A DNA stretch of 64,000 nt from Clostridium sp. (GTDB taxonomy: Bacteria; Bacillota; Clostridia; Lachnospirales; Lachnospiraceae), in assembly GCA_021770825.1 (NCBI GenBank), contig JAETQD010000018.1, positions 1 to 64,000 of the forward strand, read 5' to 3'. How positions within the stretch are numbered: the first letter of the stretch is position 1; the number at the start of each line of letters is the position of its first letter. Positions 43,433-51,591 of this stretch are shown here, piece after piece. The notes beneath the pieces were generated by a model, which did not search any database, had not been told where the DNA came from, and saw nothing but the letters and a program-made list of their open reading frames with translations. The position numbers were made by a program, and so were the translations under genes.

Positions 43433-44749
43433 ATGAAAACAATTTATTTGGACTGCAGCATGGGAGCTGCGGGGGATATGCTGATGGCAGCGCTTTTTGA
43501 ACTCTGCCCGGATAAAGAGGGTTTTTTGGAGAAAATGAATCATATGGGGCTTCCCGGCGTGCAGGTGGCAGCAGAGCCGGCTGTGAAATGCGGAATCACC
43601 GGAACCCATATGGAAGTAAAGGTGTTTGGAGAGGAAGAGGAGAGCCACGATGTTCATGATCATGAGCACAATCATGAGCATGAACACAGCCATGACCACG
43701 AGCACAGTCATGACCATGAGTGCGCCCACGAGCACAGCCACGAACACGAGCATAGCCACGAGCATGATCATGAGCACAGCCACGATCATGACCACGGCCA
43801 CACCCATCATCACCATGCCAATATGGCTGGGATTTCTCACATTATCTCACATCTGGACCTTCCGGAGCAGGTGAAGCAGGATATGGAAAGCGTATACGGG
43901 CTCATCGCTGAGGCGGAATCCCACGCCCACGGAATGCCTGTGGACCAGATTCATTTCCACGAGGTGGGAACCATGGATGCGGTGGCTGATATCGCAGGTG
44001 TCTGTCTGCTGCTTCACGAAATCGGCGCGGAACAGATCATTGCATCCCCGGTTCATATGGGAAGCGGCCATGTCCATTGTGCCCATGGAATTCTTCCGGT
44101 TCCGGCTCCGGCCACGGCCCACATTTTGCAGGGAATTCCTGCATACAGCACGCAGATCAGAGGTGAACTCTGCACGCCCACCGGAGCGGCCCTGTTAAAA
44201 CATTTTGTGAAAGAATTCCGCGAGATGCCGGTTATGGTCACATCAAAAATCGGATACGGAATGGGAAAGAGGGACTTCGAGCGTGCCAACTGTGTACGGG
44301 CATTTCTGGGAGAAACGGCTGTTACCGGATCTGAGGTGGTGGAGCTGTCCTGCAATCTGGACGACATGACTCCGGAAGCCCTCGGCTATGTTCAGGAGAT
44401 TCTTTTTGAAGCAGGTGCCCTGGAGGTTTACACCATTCCGGTGGGAATGAAGAAAAACCGTCCGGGAATCCTCTTAACCTGCATGTGCAGGCAGGAGCAG
44501 GAGGAAACCATGACGGGTCTCCTGTTCAAACATACCACAACACTCGGAATCCGTGAGCATGTCAGCAGAAGATTCACTCTGACCAGAGAAATCAAAGAAA
44601 TTGAAACACCCTATGGAACGGTGCGGGAAAAAATTTCCTCCGGTTATGGAATCACAAGAAGTAAGCTGGAATACGAAGATGTGGCTAAGATTGCACATCA
44701 GCAGGGAATGTCCCTGGAGGAGGTAAAGGATGCAGTACGCAGACTCTAA
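43433..44749 (+). CDS. larC: Nickel insertion protein LarC with His-rich stretch
   Basis: LarC inserts nickel into the pincer nucleotide in a CTP-dependent reaction. The 438-residue protein begins DCSMGAAGDMLMAALF, and has HFHEVGTMDAVADIAG and SCNLDDMTPEALGYV. Residues about 68-125 consist almost entirely of His, Glu, Asp and Ser, presumably a nickel-storing loop. In Lactobacillus larC is split by a frameshift; here one frame runs through. Its end overlaps the next gene by 20 bases. Confidence 0.95.
   Translation: MKTIYLDCSMGAAGDMLMAALFELCPDKEGFLEKMNHMGLPGVQVAAEPAVKCGITGTHMEVKVFGEEEESHDVHDHEHNHEHEHSHDHEHSHDHECAHEHSHEHEHSHEHDHEHSHDHDHGHTHHHHANMAGISHIISHLDLPEQVKQDMESVYGLIAEAESHAHGMPVDQIHFHEVGTMDAVADIAGVCLLLHEIGAEQIIASPVHMGSGHVHCAHGILPVPAPATAHILQGIPAYSTQIRGELCTPTGAALLKHFVKEFREMPVMVTSKIGYGMGKRDFERANCVRAFLGETAVTGSEVVELSCNLDDMTPEALGYVQEILFEAGALEVYTIPVGMKKNRPGILLTCMCRQEQEETMTGLLFKHTTTLGIREHVSRRFTLTREIKEIETPYGTVREKISSGYGITRSKLEYEDVAKIAHQQGMSLEEVKDAVRRL
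43640..43822 (+). repeat. Degenerate tandem repeat coding the LarC His-rich loop
   Basis: CATGAGCACAGCCACGA-like units of 6 to 18 bases are repeated with small changes. The units keep the reading frame of larC and have no spacers, so they are a coding repeat prone to length variation. Confidence 0.8.
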
Positions 44750-45326
44750 GGCAGAAGACGGTACCGGAAGGGAACTGCCAGTGGCTTTTAAGGGGCTGGA
44801 AACAAAACGGCTGCTTCTCAGGGAAATGACCTGGGAGGACCGTCCGGCCATCTGCGCGATTCTTCAGGATAAAGAAACCATGTATGCATATGAACACGCA
44901 TTTTCAGATGAGGAAGTGGACAAATGGATGGGGAATCAGATGAACCGCTACCAAAACTTTGGGTTTGGCTTATGGGCTGTGGTGAAAAAGGAAACAGGAG
45001 AAGTCATCGGTCAGTGCGGCCTGACCTGGCAGCCGGTTCCTGAGTCCATAGACGCTTCCGGCCAGGTCTTGGAAATCGGCTATTTGTTTCAGCGGCCCCA
45101 GTGGGGAAATGGATATGCCACAGAGGCAGCCGCAGCCTGCCGGGAGTATGCCTTTCATGTTTTGAAAGCGCCCAGAGTGAGCTCCATTATTCGGGAAAAC
45201 AACCGTGCATCCAGAAATGTGGCGGAACGGAATGGATTAAAGCCCATGGGAACCTTTGTGAAACACTATTATGGCATGGATATGCCGCATATTGTTTATG
45301 TGGACTATGCGGATTTCGGACAATAA
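44730..45326 (+). CDS. GNAT N-acetyltransferase (RimJ/RimL-like)
   Basis: The 198-residue protein has the RimJ/RimL pattern: LETKRLLLREMTWEDRPAICAIL at residues 22-44, EIGYLFQRPQWGNGYATEAA near 115 with the acetyl-CoA loop, and IRENNRASRNVAERNGLKPMG near 150. It may acetylate a ribosomal protein N-terminus or a small amine; the target is unknown. It begins within larC, so it is translationally linked to the lar genes, but a functional link is not evident. Confidence 0.88.
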   Translation: MQYADSKAEDGTGRELPVAFKGLETKRLLLREMTWEDRPAICAILQDKETMYAYEHAFSDEEVDKWMGNQMNRYQNFGFGLWAVVKKETGEVIGQCGLTWQPVPESIDASGQVLEIGYLFQRPQWGNGYATEAAAACREYAFHVLKAPRVSSIIRENNRASRNVAERNGLKPMGTFVKHYYGMDMPHIVYVDYADFGQ

Positions 45327-45346
45327 AGAAGATTGCATATGCGGGA

Positions 45347-45373
45347 AAGGGCCACTCACAGAGAGGGGCCCTT
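45347..45373 (+). repeat. Hairpin after the GNAT gene
   Basis: AAGGGCC and GGCCCTT are perfectly complementary around a 13-base loop, 20 bases after the stop codon. No T-run follows, so termination here is doubtful. Confidence 0.4.
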
Positions 45374-45428
45374 ATATCGTTAAAGGAGCAGTACGTGAAA
45401 GCCGAAAAAGTGTGTATAGAGAATAACA

Positions 45429-45461
45429 CAAAAAGAAAGGGAGAAGATTTCTCCTCTCCCT
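45429..45461 (-). terminator. Terminator after rubrerythrin
   Basis: On the minus strand AGGGAGA and TCTCCCT form a stem followed by TTCTTTTTG. Confidence 0.7.
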
Positions 45462-45478
45462 CAAAATAGCTGAATGGA

Positions 45479-46066
45479 TTAGCCGAAGTATCTCTTAAGA
45501 AGACCCTCAAGAGCCTTGCCATGTCTAGCCTCATCGCGAGCCATCTCATGAACAGTGTCATGGATTGCATCCAGGTTGTTCTTCTTTGCACACTTTGCAA
45601 GCTCGAACTTACCAGCAGTTGCACCGTACTCGCAGTCTACTCTCCAAGCCAGGTTAGCCTTTGTGCAGGCCTTCATGTTCGGCTCAAGATCCTCGCCGAG
45701 GAGCTCTGCAAATTTAGCAGCATGCTCAGCCTCTTCGTAAGCTGCCTTCTCCCAGTAGAGACCGATTTCCGGATAACCCTCTCTGTGAGCGATACGAGCC
45801 ATGCACAGATACATACCAACCTCAGAGCACTCGCCCTCGAAGTTTGCCTTTAACTGCTCAAAGATGAACTTCTTGTCTTCTTCGCTGATATCAGCATTGT
45901 TCTTTACAGTCTTTGCGTAGATGCCGTACTCATGCTCAGCAGCCAGGCTCATCTCGCCCTGAACCTCTTTGAACTTATCAGCGCCTACATGACATACCGG
46001 ACATTCTGCCGGAGCTGCTTCGCCTTCAAAAACATAACCACATACTGTACATACAAATTTCTTCAT
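45479..46066 (-). CDS. Reverse rubrerythrin
   Basis: This oxidative-stress protein reduces hydrogen peroxide and oxygen in anaerobes. The rubredoxin-type iron site (CTVCG at residues 6-10, CPVCH at 22-26) comes first and the diiron four-helix bundle after ([49 protein letters not shown]), which is the reversed order of classical rubrerythrin. The 195-residue length fits. A promoter with a PerR-like operator precedes it and perR lies just upstream. Confidence 0.95.
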   Translation of the reverse strand: MKKFVCTVCGYVFEGEAAPAECPVCHVGADKFKEVQGEMSLAAEHEYGIYAKTVKNNADISEEDKKFIFEQLKANFEGECSEVGMYLCMARIAHREGYPEIGLYWEKAAYEEAEHAAKFAELLGEDLEPNMKACTKANLAWRVDCEYGATAGKFELAKCAKKNNLDAIHDTVHEMARDEARHGKALEGLLKRYFG

Positions 46067-46102
46067 GCTATTCTCTCCTTTTTATTGATAATTCTTAATA
46101 AT

Positions 46103-46115
46103 AGTAATTATTACT
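46103..46115. promoter_or_regulatory. Operator at the rubrerythrin start site
   Basis: AGTAAT-T-ATTACT is a perfect 13-base palindrome covering the expected transcription start. The same half-site AGTAAY occurs upstream of perR. PerR is the natural candidate regulator. Confidence 0.65.
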
Positions 46116-46121
46116 GATTTC

Positions 46122-46150
46122 AATATACCATAAGAACCATTGGTTGTCAA
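46122..46150 (-). promoter_or_regulatory. Rubrerythrin promoter
   Basis: On the minus strand TTGACA (46145-46150) and TATATT (46122-46127), spacer 17 bases. Confidence 0.85.
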
Positions 46151-46153
46151 CAC

Positions 46154-46549
46154 TTAATTTGCTTTTTTCTGCTGGCACATCTCACATTCCCCGTAAAAGA
46201 AAATTGTGTGGGAGTCCACCCGTCCTAACACCGGTTCCGTCAGAAGATCGGACGTTTCCTGCACCAGGCTGAGCGGGAGATCATGGATCCTGCCGCAGGT
46301 CCTGCAGATAAAATGATAATGGGGTTCCGTTCTGTAATCAAAATGTTCGGAACCGTCTCCGCAGGAGAATCTGGAGATTTCCCCGAGCTCCGCCAGGAGA
46401 TTTAAATTCCGGTATACCGTTCCCAGGCTGATATTGGGGAATTCTTCGCGGATGGAAAGGTAAAGGGCGTCGGCAGTGGGATGGTCAGTGCGGTTCATCA
46501 GACAGGTTTTTATGGACTCTCTCTGTCGGCTGTATTTCAGGGTCTTCAT
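46154..46549 (-). CDS. perR: PerR-type Fur-family repressor
   Basis: The 131-residue protein has the Fur-family winged helix (HPTADALYLSIREEFPNISLGTVYRNLNLLAE at about 25-60) and two CxxC pairs for structural zinc (HFICRTCG, GECEMCQQ). PerR senses peroxide by oxidation of metal-bound His and represses peroxidases. The start at 46549 is preferred because AAAGGAGG lies inside the first codons of the alternative start at 46570. The palindromes at its own promoter and at rubrerythrin support the PerR assignment over Fur or Zur. Confidence 0.88.
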   Translation of the reverse strand: MKTLKYSRQRESIKTCLMNRTDHPTADALYLSIREEFPNISLGTVYRNLNLLAELGEISRFSCGDGSEHFDYRTEPHYHFICRTCGRIHDLPLSLVQETSDLLTEPVLGRVDSHTIFFYGECEMCQQKKAN

Positions 46550-46572
46550 TCCCTCATTCCCTCCTTTCATAT

Positions 46573-46597
46573 AGTAACAATAATAATAATCGTTACT
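46573..46597. promoter_or_regulatory. Operator upstream of perR
   Basis: AGTAAC and GTTACT bound a 25-base near-palindrome of AT repeats at the predicted transcription start, matching the half-site of the rubrerythrin operator and suggesting autoregulation. Confidence 0.6.
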
Positions 46598-46600
46598 GAA

Positions 46601-46629
46601 ATATTAACAAAAATAAGCCACAATGTCAA
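46601..46629 (-). promoter_or_regulatory. perR promoter
   Basis: On the minus strand TTGACA (46624-46629) and TAATAT (46601-46606), spacer 17 bases. Confidence 0.75.
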
Positions 46630-46670
46630 GAAAAAATACGAATAAAAACCTGGAAATACATAGAAATTCC

Positions 46671-46699
46671 TTGAAAATGATGTATCCATTCATTATACT
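46671..46699 (+). promoter_or_regulatory. Promoter of the 1615-residue multidomain gene
   Basis: TTGAAA (46671-46676) and TATACT (46694-46699), spacer 17 bases, 34 bases before the start codon. Confidence 0.75.
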
Positions 46700-46732
46700 A
46701 GTACTATTAAGCGAAGAAGCAGAGGTGATTTC

Positions 46733-49700
46733 ATGCGAAGCAGACATACCCGCCATTTGGCGACTGAACTGTCCGCACGGCTGTTTGACCGTGAGTTTTT
46801 AAAGAGCGCTGGCTTAAGCCGCCGGACCATGCAGGAGATATTTGTGAGGGACAAGTGGGAAGAGGCCTTTGAGACCCTGTTTCCCATTAAAAAAACATTT
46901 ACCTGTGAGGAGATCCTGGAACTTTGCAGACCGGAATTGTGGGCCGTTTCGGTGGAACCGGAGGAAGGATGGATTTCCTTCACCTATAAGTTCGCAACCC
47001 ATATTCTGTATCCGGATCCGGAATTTGATAAAAAGGCTGCTCCCTATGCGGCAGGCGCACTTCTTTATTTAAATCTGCTCCAGTTTTTCTTTGATGAGGA
47101 GAGAAAGGTGATACCTTTCAATCCGTATGATGATTTTGAGCTGCTTTCCGAGGAGGAATATGCAGCCTGTGACCGTGCCGAAGAGTACGCACACTTTGTA
47201 AAAGAATTCCGAAACCAGTATATTTATGAAATGATGCGGTTAAACCGTGAGGCAACGCCCTTTGAAACACTGGGACATATTGCCGGAGTTCACTATGTGG
47301 CCATGCATGTGGCCAGAGGACTTCATAAAGCCGGAGTCCCCATCGATCTTGCTCTGGCATCCGGTGCCGCCGCAGGTCATGACCTGGGAAAGTTCGGCTG
47401 CAAGCCCAACGAGCGTGTTCCGTATCTTCATTATTATTATACGAACCAATGGTTCACCGCTTACCATATGGAAAGTATCGGCCATATCGCGGCCAATCAC
47501 TCTACCTGGGACCTGGAGCTTGACAATATCTCCGTGGAATCCCTGGTGTTAATCTATGCAGATTTCCGCGTAAAACAGATGCGCGGAGCAGACGGAAAAG
47601 AAATCACTAAAATTTATACACTGAAAGACTCCTTCGACGTAATTTTATCCAAGCTTGACAATGTGGATGAGGCCAAGAAAAACCGCTACCGTGTGGTTTA
47701 TGCAAGACTTCATGAATTTGAAAAATATATGCGGTCCCTGGGGGTGGACACAGACTTAAACGGAAATCCGCCCGCCCCGGAAAAACCAAAGGATATCGTA
47801 ATTCAGAACAGCGACCAGATCGTCCGTTCCTTTGTGTTCCTTGGAATTGAACATAATATCGACGTCATGCACCGTCTGGGAACCGAGCGCCAGTTCGGAA
47901 ATATCCTGGAGGCGGCACGAAGCGAAAAGGACTGGAAAAATGTCCGTGCGTACCTGAACATATTCAATGAATATTCCATTCATTTAAACCACAGACAGAA
48001 ACAGCAGACCATAAATTTCTTATATGAACTTCTGTTAAACAGGGAAGGCGATATCCGCAGACAGGCGGCTGCGCTGATCGGAAAAATGTTTGCAGACTTC
48101 AATGCCGGATACCGGAAAGAGCTTCCGGCCAATATGCCTGACCCGGATGAGAAAACGGCCCTTAACCTCTGGAGCGAGTATATGGCCATGTTAATCTGTC
48201 CGGACTACCGTCTGACGCTCCAGCAGAAAAGACGAATCCAGAATTCCCTGAAATTTGTTTTGATCTCTGCCCTGGAACGCAGCTCGGAAAAGGTGCGGGA
48301 AGAATATTTTGCCGTATTTATGGAGTGGTTTGACGGAAAGCATTCCCTGAACGACGACTCCCTCTTTTATCTTTTAGATGCCGTATTCTCCCTTCCCCTG
48401 GAGCTCTGTAAAAAAGAAGAGCGCCTGGAACGGCTGGTGGCATTTGCTGTGGAGCAGATGAATTATCCGGATGAAAAGGTAAGAATCGCAGCAATCCGTG
48501 CTTTAAAGATACTGACAGGAGCCGTAACGCCGGAGCATAAATGCTATGAGCTGGTGCGCCGGGCGGCTGAAGAGATGAAGCCGGATTCCATGACCATGCT
48601 GTTTTTACAGTACCGGATTTTCACCAACCTGCGCCTGGATACAAGAAAGCAGATGGAGATTCTCTACGGAAGCGATGTGGTCAGCGATATCTTCCTGGAG
48701 AACTTAAAATCGGCTACCCCATGGATTATCAAAGCCGTAAATATAAAGCTTTTGGCTGACCAGGTGGACCACGGAAAGAGAGAGCATCTCCTTCATATCT
48801 GCGCCCATTTTTCCAACCTGATTAAAGTCAGCGAGCAGGTGGGCGTGCGCCATGACGCGGGACGTGCCCTGCTGCGCCTGGCCCATCTTCTGACCACAGA
48901 CCAGAGAAACGAAATTGCCGTGGAGCTTTTAAAGGGCCTTGAAGTGGGCGAGTATGAGTTTTCCAAGTATATTCCGGAGTACCTTGGCGAATTTGCCCTC
49001 TGGCTTCCGCCGGAACAGTTGGATGATTTAATTGAAAGACTTCATATTCTGCTGGCCAACGCCAACGAGCGGATTGTTTCCGTGGCCCTGGATACCCTGG
49101 GAATTCTTCTGGAATGCTATGCCAGATATCCCAGCCGCTTTGAGGAGCCGGAGGAGGTGGCCCATGAGCGGAAAATGCGGCTTCTGGGCCTGATCTTAAG
49201 CTGCCTTGCCAATTACAGGGAGCAGGTGCGCCAGGAGGCCATGCTGGTAATCGGCCAGCATGTGTTCGGCTCCGATGAGATGTCAGAGCGTGATAAGAAC
49301 GACTTGTTCTCCCTCTGCTCCAAGAAGCTTCTGTTCCTGTTGAATGAGAATAAGGGCGGAGAGTTAAGCCTCTACTACCGTGCGGCAACCCTGTCCCATG
49401 TGAGCCGTTTCATGTCCAGATACCAGATTTTCAGCGGCAGCGTGGGCTTAAAAGGGCGGTATAAGGTGGCTTTCTTCCCGGGAACCTTTGACCCCTTCAC
49501 CCTGTCCCATAAAGAGATCGCGAGAAAAATCAGGGAGCTGGGCTACACGGTATTCCTGGCCATTGATGAATTTTCATGGTCCAAGAAAACGCAGCCCCAT
49601 CTGGTGCGCCGCCAGATCGTCAATATGTCGGTGGCAGATGAGTTCTATGTACATCTGTTCCCGGATGATACGCCCATTAACATTGCCAATCCGGCGGATT

Positions 49701-51580
49701 TAAAGCGGTTAAAGGATATTTTTTCAGAGCAGGAGGTCTACATTGTGGTGGGCTCCGATGTCATCCACAACGCCAGCTCCTACAAAAAGGAGCCCTGTGA
49801 GAATTCCATCCACAGCTTTAACCACATCGTATTCCGAAGAGCCGGGGAGGAACATCCGGAGGACCTTTACAACTGCATCACCGGAAAGGTGGAAGAGTTA
49901 GAGCTGCCGCCCAATCTGGAAGACATCAGTTCCACAAAGATTCGTGAGAACATCGACAACCACCGCGACATTTCAAGCCTCATTGACCCGGTGGTTCAGG
50001 AATACATTTACCACAAGGGTCTGTACTTAAGAGAGCCGGAATTTAAGCCGATTTTAAGAGCAAAGGCCATCTCCTTTGAGAATGTTTCCTGTGCAGACGA
50101 TCAAATGATAGCGGAAATCGGAAACTCTGTCCTTTATTCCCATCCCGATGCGGAAGCAATTTTAACGAGAATTTACCGGGAAAAGGACCGGTTGATTGTT
50201 TTAAGAAATACTCTGGAAGGCGCCCGCCCTGCGGGATTTGTAAGCTACCGGGAGTTAAAGTCCGAGGAGCTCTTCAGTGTTCTGCGGGATATGGACCTGG
50301 CCAACGCCGTGAGGAGAAAGACCAGCCGGGAAGTGCTCATGATTACGGGCATCTTCATGCGGGAAAGCGAAATCCGTGACGGCGAGGCCATAAGAGACTC
50401 GGCCCAGCTCCTTTTGGTGGAAGTTGTCACCCAGGCGCTGGCAAGAAACTGCAGCTTTGCCCTGTTTGTGGCAGACCGGGGACTTACCTCCAAAGAAGTG
50501 ATTTTCGCCCTGGAGCGCCAGGGCTTTGTGAAGCCGGTGGGCGGAGAGGACAGCGAAAAGCGTACCATTTATATGGTAGACATGCATGAACCGCTGATGC
50601 TTTTACATAATCTGGAAACAACGATCAAGGAACCCTTTGCCAGCAGTCCCGTGGTTTTAGAGGCCATTGAACGGAACCATAAAAAGTTACAGCTTACCAT
50701 GACGAAGCTGTATCCGGGCAATCTTGTACTGTCCTTATCCTCCGGCGTGATGCACCATCGGCTGGTGGACCGGATTACAGCCTTAAATGATGTGCCGAGA
50801 GAGCCCTTAGTCCCCAGAAAGCTGGGAGAAAACATGTGTGTTCCCTTCGGTAAGATTTTAAGGGGCAAGGTAGTTCCCAATACCGTAACGAAGACGCTCC
50901 ATACGGATAAGGTTTATGAGCCGGATTTACAGGATTACTCCATCGAGCCGTTCCCGTACTATTCACCGCTTGAAAGCCAGATTAAAACCATCAAGTCCTT
51001 CCACCGTCCTGTGATTCTGGTGGATGACCTGGTTCATAAGGCAGACCGTCTTCAGGCCCTGGCCCCCAGCCTCAAGGAAGCGGGAATTCCGGTGAAGAAG
51101 GTGGTTGTGGGCGTGATCTCCGGCTATGGCCGTGACCTGATGCAGACCTTCCATCTTCCTGTGGAAAGTATCTACTCCATGCCGAATCTGCGTCAGTGGT
51201 TTGTGGAATCCACCCTGTATCCGTTTATCGGAGGCGATACGGTGCGGAGGGAAGAGATGAAGGTGGCCGGACTTCAGCCGTCCGTTAATATGATTCTTCC
51301 CTATGCAACTCCAAAGCTCACCGGATGCAGCCGGGAGGCGCTGTTTGAGTTTTCCGCCTGCTGTATCGAGAACGCCAGGGACCTTCTTCAGGTGCTGGAG
51401 TCTGAGTACAGGAAGCAGTTTGCAAAGAATCTGACCCTTTCCAGACTTTCCGAGGCCGTAATCCTGCCTCTGTGCCCGGATAAGGGAAGCTGTATGGAAT
51501 ACGATGAGAACCTGGCCGCATCCGTATATCTGGAGAATGACCTGGAAATGCTGGGCCGTATGAAAGAATTTATGATTTAG
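46733..51580 (+). CDS. Giant protein: HD domain, helical repeats, NadD-like nucleotidyltransferase, GNAT-like and phosphoribosyltransferase-like domains
   Basis: 1615 residues without signal peptide. Domains as read by eye: HD-type metal site (His187/His192, His216-Asp217 in AAGHDLGKFG, then GHIAANH and an Asp in LIYADFR; about 175-300); alpha-helical HEAT/ARM-like region (about 390-900); nucleotidyltransferase (about 910-1090) with KVAFFPGTFDPF, TLSH at 923-926 in place of (H/T)xGH, and ISSTKIR at 1065-1071; GNAT-like segment (about 1130-1290); phosphoribosyltransferase-like domain with VILVDDLVHKADR at 1427-1439. These suggest work on NAD-type or other nucleotides: hydrolysis, adenylyl transfer and phosphoribosyl transfer in one chain. 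AGAGGTGAT precedes the ATG. The next gene starts 11 bases after the stop. Function is unknown. Confidence 0.8.
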   Translation: MRSRHTRHLATELSARLFDREFLKSAGLSRRTMQEIFVRDKWEEAFETLFPIKKTFTCEEILELCRPELWAVSVEPEEGWISFTYKFATHILYPDPEFDKKAAPYAAGALLYLNLLQFFFDEERKVIPFNPYDDFELLSEEEYAACDRAEEYAHFVKEFRNQYIYEMMRLNREATPFETLGHIAGVHYVAMHVARGLHKAGVPIDLALASGAAAGHDLGKFGCKPNERVPYLHYYYTNQWFTAYHMESIGHIAANHSTWDLELDNISVESLVLIYADFRVKQMRGADGKEITKIYTLKDSFDVILSKLDNVDEAKKNRYRVVYARLHEFEKYMRSLGVDTDLNGNPPAPEKPKDIVIQNSDQIVRSFVFLGIEHNIDVMHRLGTERQFGNILEAARSEKDWKNVRAYLNIFNEYSIHLNHRQKQQTINFLYELLLNREGDIRRQAAALIGKMFADFNAGYRKELPANMPDPDEKTALNLWSEYMAMLICPDYRLTLQQKRRIQNSLKFVLISALERSSEKVREEYFAVFMEWFDGKHSLNDDSLFYLLDAVFSLPLELCKKEERLERLVAFAVEQMNYPDEKVRIAAIRALKILTGAVTPEHKCYELVRRAAEEMKPDSMTMLFLQYRIFTNLRLDTRKQMEILYGSDVVSDIFLENLKSATPWIIKAVNIKLLADQVDHGKREHLLHICAHFSNLIKVSEQVGVRHDAGRALLRLAHLLTTDQRNEIAVELLKGLEVGEYEFSKYIPEYLGEFALWLPPEQLDDLIERLHILLANANERIVSVALDTLGILLECYARYPSRFEEPEEVAHERKMRLLGLILSCLANYREQVRQEAMLVIGQHVFGSDEMSERDKNDLFSLCSKKLLFLLNENKGGELSLYYRAATLSHVSRFMSRYQIFSGSVGLKGRYKVAFFPGTFDPFTLSHKEIARKIRELGYTVFLAIDEFSWSKKTQPHLVRRQIVNMSVADEFYVHLFPDDTPINIANPADLKRLKDIFSEQEVYIVVGSDVIHNASSYKKEPCENSIHSFNHIVFRRAGEEHPEDLYNCITGKVEELELPPNLEDISSTKIRENIDNHRDISSLIDPVVQEYIYHKGLYLREPEFKPILRAKAISFENVSCADDQMIAEIGNSVLYSHPDAEAILTRIYREKDRLIVLRNTLEGARPAGFVSYRELKSEELFSVLRDMDLANAVRRKTSREVLMITGIFMRESEIRDGEAIRDSAQLLLVEVVTQALARNCSFALFVADRGLTSKEVIFALERQGFVKPVGGEDSEKRTIYMVDMHEPLMLLHNLETTIKEPFASSPVVLEAIERNHKKLQLTMTKLYPGNLVLSLSSGVMHHRLVDRITALNDVPREPLVPRKLGENMCVPFGKILRGKVVPNTVTKTLHTDKVYEPDLQDYSIEPFPYYSPLESQIKTIKSFHRPVILVDDLVHKADRLQALAPSLKEAGIPVKKVVVGVISGYGRDLMQTFHLPVESIYSMPNLRQWFVESTLYPFIGGDTVRREEMKVAGLQPSVNMILPYATPKLTGCSREALFEFSACCIENARDLLQVLESEYRKQFAKNLTLSRLSEAVILPLCPDKGSCMEYDENLAASVYLENDLEMLGRMKEFMI

Positions 51581-51591
51581 GGAGAACTGGA

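Noticed and set aside
43640-43822. Repeat array resembling CRISPR
   Set aside because: The units are short, have no spacers, and encode His-rich residues in the larC frame.
43433-44749. Programmed frameshift in larC as in Lactobacillus
   Set aside because: A single frame covers both LarC1 and LarC2 parts, so no shift is needed.
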